Positions 14,471-21,320 of a stretch of DNA of 21,320 bases are shown piece by piece. The stretch is taken from the NCBI GenBank assembly GCA_015228695.1, contig JADGDA010000011.1, forward strand, positions 1 to 21,320, given 5' to 3'. How positions within the stretch are numbered: the first letter of the stretch is position 1; every line of letters begins with the position of its first letter. A program made the translations under genes and the position numbers. Source of the DNA: Alphaproteobacteria bacterium. Lineage in GTDB: Bacteria > Pseudomonadota > Alphaproteobacteria > Rhodospirillales > Rhodospirillaceae. The notes under the pieces are model-generated. The model was not told the DNA's origin, did no database searches, and saw nothing but the letters and a program-made list of their open reading frames with translations.

Positions 14471-16681
14471 ATGAAGCACCAAGTAATTGACGGCGACGTT
14501 TTGGCACTCGTCAATTCGGACCACTCCGACCCGTTCTCTGTTCTCGGCCCCCACCAGATGGGTCCATCCGGCGGCATCGTCATCCGGGCTTTCCTGCCCC
14601 ACACCCTGCGGGCCGAGGTCGTGGATTACGCGACCGGCGACGTGATGGCGGAGATGGTCCGCATTCACCAGGACGGGGTTTACGTCGCCGAGTTTCCGAA
14701 AACCAAGGAACGTTTCGCCTATCGCCTGCGCCTCCATTTCTGGGGTGGCGGCTCGATGGACGTGGAGGACGCTTACCGCTTCCCTCCGGTCCTGGGCGAG
14801 ATGGACCAGTACCTTCTGGCCGAGGGAACCCACATCCGCAGCTACGAGAAGCTGGGCGCCCACCCCGCCGTCTTCGAGGGGGTGAAGGGCGTCTCCTTCG
14901 CGGTCTGGGCTCCGAACGCCCGCCGCGTCAGCGTGATCGGCGACTTCAACGACTGGGACGGACGCCGCAATCCCATGCGCGTTCACCATAGCTGCGGCGT
15001 CTGGGAAATGTTCATCCCCGGAGCCACGGTCGGTTCCCACTACAAGTTCGAGATCCGCGGCCCCGGCGGCAACCTGATGCCGCTCAAGGCCGACCCTTAC
15101 GCCTTCCACGCCGAGCGCGCGCCGCAGACGGCTTCGAAGGTCTACGACCTGTCCGGCTACCAGTGGACCGATCAGGAATGGATGCACACCCGCACCGACC
15201 GCAGCACCCGCAACGCGCCCATGAGCATCTACGAGGTTCATCTGGGCTCGTGGCGGCGCAACCCCGAGCAGGGCAACCGCTCCCTCACCTACCGGGAACT
15301 GGCCGACGAACTCGTCTCCTACGTCAAGGACCTGGGCTACACCCACATCGAGATGATGCCGGTCAGCGAGCATCCGTTCGAGGGATCGTGGGGGTATCAG
15401 CCGATCGCCCTGTTCGCCCCCACCTGCCGGTTCGGCGAACCGAACGATTTCCGCTATCTGGTGAACCGTTGCCATGAAGCCGGCATCGGCGTCATCCTCG
15501 ACTGGGTCGCCGGGCACTTTCCCGAGGATTCCCACGGCCTCGGCTTCTTCGACGGAACCCATCTGTACGAGCACAGCGACCCGCGCCAGGGACGCCATGG
15601 CGACTGGGGCACTCTGATCTACAACTACAGCCGCTCCGAGGTCGCCAACTTCCTGCTGTCCAACGCCCTGTTCTGGATGGAGCAGTACCACATCGACGGC
15701 CTGCGGGTGGACGCCGTGGCGTCGATGATCTATCTGGACTACAGCCGCCAGGCGGGCGAGTGGATTCCCAACGAGTACGGCGGCAACGAAAACCTGGGCG
15801 CCCTCGCCTTCCTGAAGCGCACCAACGAGATGGTCTATGCCCAGCACTCGGGCGCCTTCACCATCGCCGAGGAATCCACGGCGTGGCCCATGGTGTCGCG
15901 TCCGACCTATCTGGGCGGGCTCGGTTTCGGGTTCAAGTGGAACATGGGGTGGATGCACGACACCTTGCGCTATATGTCGCTCGACCCCATCTATCGCCGC
16001 TTCCACCACGACGATCTGACCTTCGGCCTTCTGTACGCGTTCCACGAAAACTTCGTCCTGGCCATTTCCCACGACGAGGTCGTGCACGGCAAGGGGTCCC
16101 TGATCGGCCGTATGCCGGGCGACGAGTGGCAGAAGTTCGCCAACCTGCGCCTCTACTTCGCCTTCATGTACACCCAGCCGGGCAAGAAATTGCTGTTCAT
16201 GGGGTCCGAGTTCGGGGTCTCGTGGGAATGGAACCACGACGGCAGCCTGGACTGGTCGCTGCTTCAATACCCGGTCCATCGCGGCGCGCAGGCGGCGATC
16301 CGCGATCTGAACCACCTCTACCGCGCCACCCCGGCCCTGCATGAGAAGGACTGCGAGAGCGACGGGTTCGCCTGGATCGACTGCCACGACCATGACCAGA
16401 GCATCCTGTCCTACCTGCGCCGGGGCAAGAACCACGACGATGTCGTCATCGTCATCTGCAACTTCACCCCGGCCCCGCGCGAGTTCTACCGTGTCGGCGT
16501 TCCCCTTCCCGGCCTGTATGCCGAGGTCTTCAACTCCGATTCCGAGATCTACGGCGGAAGCAACATGGGCAACGGCGGTGCGGTGCTGGCGGATGAAATC
16601 CCCATGCACGGCCACGCATGGTCCCTGTCCTTGACGCTGCCGCCGCTTGCGGGCGTTGTTTTACGGCCGACGCAGGGCTAA
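14471..16681 (+). CDS. glgB: 1,4-alpha-glucan branching enzyme
   Basis: GH13 enzyme of 736 residues that cuts alpha-1,4 chains and re-attaches them by alpha-1,6 links during glycogen synthesis. Two beta-sandwich (CBM48-type) modules fill about 15-225 (VSFAVWAPNARRVSVIGDFN in the second). The catalytic barrel follows: MSIYEVHLGSW, PVSEHPFEGSWGYQ and region I VILDWVAGHFP. The nucleophile is Asp414 in GLRVDAVASM, the acid/base Glu lies in TIAEEST (467-468), and Asp535 in ISHDEVVHGK completes the triad. A C-terminal beta domain ends the protein. The length is typical of the long, two-module GlgB. Region I reads DWVAGHFP where I would expect DWVPGHFP, a minor change. The ATG at 14471 fits the family N-terminus, although AGAGGA is 12 nt away. 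First gene of glgB-glgX-malQ. Confidence 0.97.
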   Translation: MKHQVIDGDVLALVNSDHSDPFSVLGPHQMGPSGGIVIRAFLPHTLRAEVVDYATGDVMAEMVRIHQDGVYVAEFPKTKERFAYRLRLHFWGGGSMDVEDAYRFPPVLGEMDQYLLAEGTHIRSYEKLGAHPAVFEGVKGVSFAVWAPNARRVSVIGDFNDWDGRRNPMRVHHSCGVWEMFIPGATVGSHYKFEIRGPGGNLMPLKADPYAFHAERAPQTASKVYDLSGYQWTDQEWMHTRTDRSTRNAPMSIYEVHLGSWRRNPEQGNRSLTYRELADELVSYVKDLGYTHIEMMPVSEHPFEGSWGYQPIALFAPTCRFGEPNDFRYLVNRCHEAGIGVILDWVAGHFPEDSHGLGFFDGTHLYEHSDPRQGRHGDWGTLIYNYSRSEVANFLLSNALFWMEQYHIDGLRVDAVASMIYLDYSRQAGEWIPNEYGGNENLGALAFLKRTNEMVYAQHSGAFTIAEESTAWPMVSRPTYLGGLGFGFKWNMGWMHDTLRYMSLDPIYRRFHHDDLTFGLLYAFHENFVLAISHDEVVHGKGSLIGRMPGDEWQKFANLRLYFAFMYTQPGKKLLFMGSEFGVSWEWNHDGSLDWSLLQYPVHRGAQAAIRDLNHLYRATPALHEKDCESDGFAWIDCHDHDQSILSYLRRGKNHDDVVIVICNFTPAPREFYRVGVPLPGLYAEVFNSDSEIYGGSNMGNGGAVLADEIPMHGHAWSLSLTLPPLAGVVLRPTQG

Positions 16682-16688
16682 GATCGGT

Positions 16689-16716
16689 GCGCGGGCGCCG
16701 GACAAGGCGCCCGCGC
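16689..16716 (+). other. Strong hairpin between glgB and glgX
   Basis: GCGCGGGCGCC and GGCGCCCGCGC pair perfectly over 11 bp around a 6-nt loop, 8 nt after the glgB stop. On the plus strand it is followed by eight A, not T, so it is not a classic terminator. A second small stem (16729-16733 with 16742-16746) reuses the same GCGCC/GGCGC words, and the two could compete. A role in differential expression within the operon or in mRNA stability is inferred. Confidence 0.65.
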
Positions 16717-16766
16717 GCTGAAAAAAAAGCGCCGAAAATCAGGCGCGAATAAAGGGGTCGGGGAGG

Positions 16767-19076
16767 ATGTCGCAAGGTCAAGGCCGGGCCATGGGGTCCG
16801 GCGTTCCCTATCCGCTGGGAGCGACGTGGGACGGAAAGGGAGTCAACTTCGCGCTGTTTTCGGCCCATGCGGAAAAGGTCGAACTCTGCCTGTTCGATTC
16901 GCAGGGAAAACGCGAGGAGGAAAGACTCGAACTTCCCGAGTATACGGACCAGGTCTGGCACGGCTATCTTCCCGATGCGAGCCCCGGGCAGTTGTACGGG
17001 TACCGCGTTTACGGCCCTTATGAGCCGGCGCTGGGCCACCGCTTCAACGGCAACAAACTTCTGATCGATCCCTACGCCCGCGCCCTTCACGGGGAGATCA
17101 CCCCCCACTCGACCCACTTCGCCTTCCGGACCGACAGCACCCGCGAGGACCTGTCCTTCGACCGCCGCGACAATGCCCGCTACATGGCGAAATGCGTGGT
17201 CGTTCCCCCTGCGTCCCGCCTGCGCGAGGAGACCCGGCCGAACACGCCCTGGGCCGACACGGTGATCTATGAGGCCCACGTCATCGGCATGACCGCCCGC
17301 CACCCCGAGGTGCCGGAAAACCTCCGCCGCACCTTCGCCGGCCTTGCCTCCAAGCCGATCCTGGACCACCTCAACGGTCTGGGCGTCACCGCCATCGAGC
17401 TGTTGCCGGTGTTTCCGTTCGTGGACGAGGAGCACCTGACCCGGATCGGCCTCAGGAACTATTGGGGCTACAACCCCTACGCCTTTCTCGCGCCCCAGCA
17501 AAGTTACCTCGGAAGCGGAAAAATCGAGGAATTCCGCCAGATGGTCCGCTCCTTCCACGAGGCGGGAATCGAGGTGATCCTGGACGTGGTCTTCAACCAC
17601 ACCGCCGAAGGCAACCACATGGGGCCGTCCTTCTCGCTGAAGGGCATCGACAACGCCAGCTACTACATCTCCGTCCCGGACAATCCCCGTTACTACCTGG
17701 ACCATACAGGCTGCGGCAACACCTTGAACCTGTCCCATCCGCGCGTGCTTCAGATGGTCATGGACTCGCTCCGTTACTGGGTCGAGGAGATGCATGTGGA
17801 CGGGTTCCGCTTCGATCTGGCCCTGTCCCTGGCCCGCACCCCGCATGGATTCGACCAGAATTCGGGGTTTCTGACCGCCGTGCTCCAGGACCCGGTGCTG
17901 TCCCGCGCCAAGATGATCGCCGAACCCTGGGATATCGGTCTCGGCGGTTATCAATTGGGTGCGTTTCTGCCCGGATGGTCCGAGTGGAACGACCGGTTCC
18001 GCGACGCCGCGCGCGGTTTCTGGCGCGGCGACGGGGGCTGCGTTCCCAACATGGCGACCCGGATGACCGGCTCCAGCGACATCTTCAACCACGATGGCCG
18101 CAAGCCCCAGGCCAGCATCAATTTCATCTGCGCCCACGACGGATTCACCCTGAACGACCTCGTCAGCTACAATTCGAAGCACAACGAGGCCAATCACGAG
18201 GACAACCGGGACGGCACCAACAATAATCTGAGCTGGAACTGCGGCGAGGAGGGACCGACCCGGAACCCCGCGATCAAGACCCTGAGGGAACGGCAAAAAC
18301 GCAATCTGCTGGCGACTCTCCTTTTGTCCCAGGGCGTCCCCATGCTCGTCGCCGGCGACGAGATGGGGCGGACGCAAAAGGGAAACAACAACGCCTATTG
18401 CCAGGACAGCGAGATCAGTTGGATCGACTGGAGCCTGTCCAACCCCGACGATCAGGCATTGCTGAACTTCACCAAGATGCTGCTGCGGCTGCGCCGTGGC
18501 CATTCGTTGTTCCGGCGCACCCGGTTCTTCCGTGGCATCACCTCGCTGGACGAGGGCGTAAAGGACATCACCTGGCTTTCCGTCAACGGAGACGAGATGG
18601 CGGATGAGGAATGGATGGCCCCCTTCGTCCGCTGCCTCGGTTTCCACCTGGGCGGGATCGCGAACGGCACCCGGTCGGCCGACGGAACCCCGTCGCGGGA
18701 GGATCACTTCATCATCCTGATGAACGCCCACGACGGACGGATCGACTTTCGCCTTCCCGAGGCTCACATGGGAGAGCGCTGGAGCTGCATCTTCGATACG
18801 GCCCACCCGGACGCGATCGGAACCTCCAAGATTTTCCTGGCCTCCGATATTTATCCGCTGGAAAGCCGTTCGTTCGCATTGCTGGTCTGCGACCGGCGCA
18901 CGAAGGACCGCTCCTCGCGCACCCGCCGCGCCGCGGAGGTGGAGACGGCACCGCCCGAACCCGCGCCCGTCCGCGCCCGCAAGCCGGCCCGCGCCCGGAC
19001 GAAGACGAGCCCGAAAACACCTCCCAAAACAAGCAAGAGAAAGAGGATCCGTCCATGGAGCAAGGGGAAGTCTTAA
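16767..19076 (+). CDS. glgX: Glycogen debranching enzyme GlgX (isoamylase type)
   Basis: GH13 enzyme of 769 residues that hydrolyses alpha-1,6 branches of limit dextrin, usually short branches left by phosphorylase. The N-terminal CBM48-like module begins GVPYPLGATWDGKGVNFALF (12-31). Barrel motifs are ILDVVFNHTAEG (271-282), nucleophile Asp350 in VDGFRFDLA, acid/base Glu386 in IAEPWDIG and Asp458 in CAHDGFTL. NEANHEDNRDGTNNNLSWNCGEEG is the typical debranching-enzyme loop. The enzyme core ends near 710; the last 59 residues are an extra Lys/Arg/Pro-rich tail (RARKPARART...SKRKRIRPWSKGKS). The ATG at 16767 follows AAAGGGGTCGGGGAGG; ATG 16791 is possible. The gene lies 85 nt after glgB, and its 3' end overlaps malQ by 22 nt. 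Confidence 0.96.
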   Translation: MSQGQGRAMGSGVPYPLGATWDGKGVNFALFSAHAEKVELCLFDSQGKREEERLELPEYTDQVWHGYLPDASPGQLYGYRVYGPYEPALGHRFNGNKLLIDPYARALHGEITPHSTHFAFRTDSTREDLSFDRRDNARYMAKCVVVPPASRLREETRPNTPWADTVIYEAHVIGMTARHPEVPENLRRTFAGLASKPILDHLNGLGVTAIELLPVFPFVDEEHLTRIGLRNYWGYNPYAFLAPQQSYLGSGKIEEFRQMVRSFHEAGIEVILDVVFNHTAEGNHMGPSFSLKGIDNASYYISVPDNPRYYLDHTGCGNTLNLSHPRVLQMVMDSLRYWVEEMHVDGFRFDLALSLARTPHGFDQNSGFLTAVLQDPVLSRAKMIAEPWDIGLGGYQLGAFLPGWSEWNDRFRDAARGFWRGDGGCVPNMATRMTGSSDIFNHDGRKPQASINFICAHDGFTLNDLVSYNSKHNEANHEDNRDGTNNNLSWNCGEEGPTRNPAIKTLRERQKRNLLATLLLSQGVPMLVAGDEMGRTQKGNNNAYCQDSEISWIDWSLSNPDDQALLNFTKMLLRLRRGHSLFRRTRFFRGITSLDEGVKDITWLSVNGDEMADEEWMAPFVRCLGFHLGGIANGTRSADGTPSREDHFIILMNAHDGRIDFRLPEAHMGERWSCIFDTAHPDAIGTSKIFLASDIYPLESRSFALLVCDRRTKDRSSRTRRAAEVETAPPEPAPVRARKPARARTKTSPKTPPKTSKRKRIRPWSKGKS

Positions 19077-21277
19077 ATCAACTGGCCGACCTCGTCGGCA
19101 TCAATCGGTTGGCCGACCTCGTCGGCATCGAGCCGGCGTTCTGGGACATCTTCGGGCATTGCAATGAGGCCAGTCCGGAGACGAAACGCGCCCTGATGGC
19201 CGGAATGGGCCTGGACGTCGGTTCCGACGCGGCCATCGAGAAAACCCTGCGCGCCCAGGAGGAACGGGCCTGGGAGCGGTGGATTCCGATGGTGTCGGTG
19301 CTGCGGCGCGGCAAGCCGCTGGCCGTGGCGATGACCCTCCCCACCGATGTGGCGGGCCGGCGCCTGACCTGGACCCTGTCCACGGAGGACGGCTCCACCC
19401 TGGACGGACATGTTCTCCCCAGCAGCCTGCCCCCCGAGGAGACCCACGAATACAAGGGAAAGACCCTGGTCCGGGTCCGATTGATCCTTCCCGACACGAT
19501 TCCCGACGGGTATCACACCCTCGGTCTCCGCGACGGCGACAAGGAGATTTCCGGGACCGTGGTCGTGGCTCCGGGGCGCTCGTATCTGCCCGACTGGCTG
19601 GGCGGAGGGGAGCGGCGCTGGGGTGTTGCCGTCCATCTCTATTCGCTCCGCTCCGACACCAATTGGGGCATGGGAGACTTCGGCGACCTCAAGTCCCTGG
19701 CCGCGACCCTGGGGGCCATGGGCGTCTCGTCCATCGGCGTCAATCCCCTGCACTCCCTGTTCCCCAACAACCCGCTGCATGCGAGTCCGTACTCGCCTTC
19801 CAGCCGCCTGTTCCTGAACCCGCTGTACATCGACGTGACGGCCATTCCCGAATTCGCCAAATGCGACAAAGCCAAAAAGCATGTCGCCACGGCCAAATTC
19901 AAAAAGCGCCTGCAAGCCGCCCGCGCCACCGCCATGGTGGACTATCCGGCGGTCGCCTCCCTGAAGGGGGAGGTGCTGGAGATGCTCCACGCCTATTTCC
20001 AGGCGGAACATCCGGCGGGCAAGAAGCGCGATCCGCGCCGCAAGGCCTATGAGACCTTCATTGCCGAAAAGGGCATTCCGCTGCGGCGCTTCGCCATTTA
20101 TCAGGCCATCTGCGACGCCCACGAGGGGCGTACCTGGAGGTCCTGGCCGGAGGCCCTGCGCCATCCCAACACCCCGGAGGTCGCGGCCTTCGCCAAGGAG
20201 AACGAGGATCGCGTCTCCTATCACATGTACCTGCAATTCGAGGCCGACCGGCAACTGAACGCGGTGACCGACCAGTGCGCCGCCAAGGGAATGGCGGTCG
20301 GGCTGTATCTGGATTTGGCGGTCGGCGTCGACCCGCAAGGGTCCGACGTCTGGGGTCACCAGAAGGCCTTCGCGGCGGCCCGCGTCGGCGCGCCGCCGGA
20401 TCAATTCAACGCCAACGGCCAGGATTGGGGCATTCCCCCCTTCAACCCCATGCGGATGCAGGAAAACGCCTACGCCGACTTCATCGCCGTGGTGCGCGCC
20501 GCCATGCGCCATGCGGGAGCGTTGCGGATCGACCACGTCATGGCGCTGATGCACCTCTACCTCATCCCCGCCGAGGGCAAGGCGGCGGATGGAGCCTATG
20601 TCCATTTCCCCTTCGACGACCTGCTCGGCATCGTCGCCCTGGAAAGCCACCGCAACGCCTGCTTCGTGATCGGCGAGGACCTGGGAACCGTCCCCCCCAG
20701 CTTCCGGGAACGCATGACCGCCGAGGGCATCCTGTCCTATCGGGTGCTGTTCTTCGAGCGCTATCCCAACGGCCTGTTCATGCGGCCCATTGCCTATCCG
20801 CCCCTCGCGCTGGCCACCGCCTCGACCCACGACCTTCCGACCATCGCGGGTTATTGGCTGGGCAAGGACCTGGACCTGAAGAACGAACTCGGATTGCTGG
20901 GAGAGGATCAGACGCCCCAGTCCCTGCTCGACGAACGCGCCGCGGACCGGGAGCTTCTTTCGGCGGCCCTGGTCGATCAGGGATTATACCCGCCCGATGT
21001 CCCGCTGGCGCCGACCACGGACGAGCACCGTCTTCAGGCCTTGATTCTGGCCGTGCACCGGTTCCTGGGCCGGTCCGCGTCGCGGTTCATGATGGTCAAT
21101 CTGGACGATCTTCTCGTGGAGACTACCCAGCTCAACCTGCCGGGGACCGTGGACCAGTACCCGAACTGGCGGCGCAAGCTGTCCACCCCGATCGAGGCCC
21201 TGTCGAAACTGCCCTATCTGCGCGAAAGCTTCGACACCGTGGAGGCCGAACGGAAAGCGCCGCTCCGCGAGCAGTAA
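19055..21277 (+). CDS. malQ: 4-alpha-glucanotransferase (amylomaltase)
   Basis: GH77 disproportionating enzyme of 740 residues that transfers alpha-1,4-glucan segments between chains, using short oligosaccharides such as those released by GlgX. An N-terminal extension and beta-rich domain (about 1-180) precedes the barrel (RRWGVAVHLYSLRSDTNWG, 187-205). Further motifs are NPLHSLFPNNPLHASPYSPS, nucleophile Asp493 in LRIDHVMAL, acid/base Glu541 in VIGEDLGTV and Asp593 in STHDLPTIAGYW. The long form resembles E. coli MalQ. The ATG at 19055 follows AAGAGGA at 6 nt and overlaps the end of glgX by 22 nt; the frame is open upstream only as a shadow of glgX. The first helix is duplicated (NQLADLVGI, NRLADLVGI). 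Last gene of the operon, ended by a strong hairpin. Confidence 0.95.
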   Translation: MEQGEVLNQLADLVGINRLADLVGIEPAFWDIFGHCNEASPETKRALMAGMGLDVGSDAAIEKTLRAQEERAWERWIPMVSVLRRGKPLAVAMTLPTDVAGRRLTWTLSTEDGSTLDGHVLPSSLPPEETHEYKGKTLVRVRLILPDTIPDGYHTLGLRDGDKEISGTVVVAPGRSYLPDWLGGGERRWGVAVHLYSLRSDTNWGMGDFGDLKSLAATLGAMGVSSIGVNPLHSLFPNNPLHASPYSPSSRLFLNPLYIDVTAIPEFAKCDKAKKHVATAKFKKRLQAARATAMVDYPAVASLKGEVLEMLHAYFQAEHPAGKKRDPRRKAYETFIAEKGIPLRRFAIYQAICDAHEGRTWRSWPEALRHPNTPEVAAFAKENEDRVSYHMYLQFEADRQLNAVTDQCAAKGMAVGLYLDLAVGVDPQGSDVWGHQKAFAAARVGAPPDQFNANGQDWGIPPFNPMRMQENAYADFIAVVRAAMRHAGALRIDHVMALMHLYLIPAEGKAADGAYVHFPFDDLLGIVALESHRNACFVIGEDLGTVPPSFRERMTAEGILSYRVLFFERYPNGLFMRPIAYPPLALATASTHDLPTIAGYWLGKDLDLKNELGLLGEDQTPQSLLDERAADRELLSAALVDQGLYPPDVPLAPTTDEHRLQALILAVHRFLGRSASRFMMVNLDDLLVETTQLNLPGTVDQYPNWRRKLSTPIEALSKLPYLRESFDTVEAERKAPLREQ
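19076..19129 (+). repeat. 27-nt tandem duplication in the malQ 5' end
   Basis: Units 19076-19102 and 19103-19129 are identical except for three bases at positions 5-7 of the unit. They encode NQLADLVGI and NRLADLVGI, in frame. The first unit begins at the last base of the glgX stop codon. Confidence 0.9.
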
Positions 21278-21283
21278 TCATAC

Positions 21284-21317
21284 GGTCCCCGGAAAGTTCT
21301 TGGACTTTCCGGGGACC
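21284..21317 (+). terminator. Hairpin terminator of the glycogen operon
   Basis: A perfect 14-bp stem (GGTCCCCGGAAAGT at 21284-21297 with its complement at 21304-21317) and a 6-nt loop lie 6 nt past the malQ stop. The window ends three bases later, so the expected T-run cannot be seen. The position and stem strength make a terminator likely. Confidence 0.8.
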
Positions 21318-21320
21318 CAG

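Noticed and set aside
14458..14490. Ten-codon frame (ATG at 14458) overlapping the glgB start
   Set aside because: It has no ribosome site at a proper distance and is too short to support.
18611..19054. Open frame upstream of malQ that could suggest a longer or fused MalQ
   Set aside because: It overlaps glgX in another frame and has no recognisable sequence. The ATG at 19055 has a proper ribosome site.

Overview
The window looks like the chromosome of a GC-rich alphaproteobacterium, most plausibly of the Rhodospirillales (Magnetospirillum/Phaeospirillum-like). That rests on the gene content, codon use strongly biased to G or C at third positions, and protein similarity recalled from memory; the genus is a guess. 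I see no RNA genes, CRISPR array, insertion sequence or prophage. All main genes look intact.

Layout. Positions 46-2696 (minus strand) hold a thiol-redox block: a 2-Cys peroxiredoxin, thioredoxin reductase (trxB) and a LysR regulator that follows trxB closely and probably starts at TTG. The peroxiredoxin ends in a strong intrinsic terminator. It and trxB each have a promoter carrying the same 11-bp element. Positions 2842-5328 (minus) hold recQ directly behind a lone MlaC-like periplasmic lipid-binding protein. Positions 5464-9752 (minus) are a compact cytochrome oxidase operon in the order subunit III, SCO copper chaperone, subunit II, subunit I, then a 38-residue single-helix membrane protein.

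Divergent from the oxidase operon is an orphan membrane histidine kinase (10062-12104). Its sensor region is built from three related membrane-helix repeats, and its first codons are a 21-nt tandem repeat. Its 3' end overlaps by 50 nt the convergent gene for an L-2-hydroxyglutarate-oxidase-like FAD enzyme (12055-13149). After a partly AT-rich divergent intergenic region come a small DUF2934 protein with a Lys/Pro/Ala-rich repeat tail (13699-14043) and a glycogen operon, glgB-glgX-malQ (14471-21277). That operon ends in a perfect 14-bp hairpin at the window edge. Together GlgB (branching), GlgX (debranching) and MalQ (glucan transfer) cover glycogen remodelling; glgC, glgA and glgP are not in the window.

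The most unusual object is the terminal oxidase. Subunit I has the YSHPAVY motif of type A2 heme-copper oxidases and all metal-binding histidines. By hand alignment it has lost the K-channel residues (Lys to Ile, Thr to Val, Ser to Phe) and both subunit I ligands of the non-redox Mg/Mn site. Subunit II has lost the matching Glu inside its CuA loop. The losses agree across two proteins, which suggests a distinct functional subtype rather than sequencing error.
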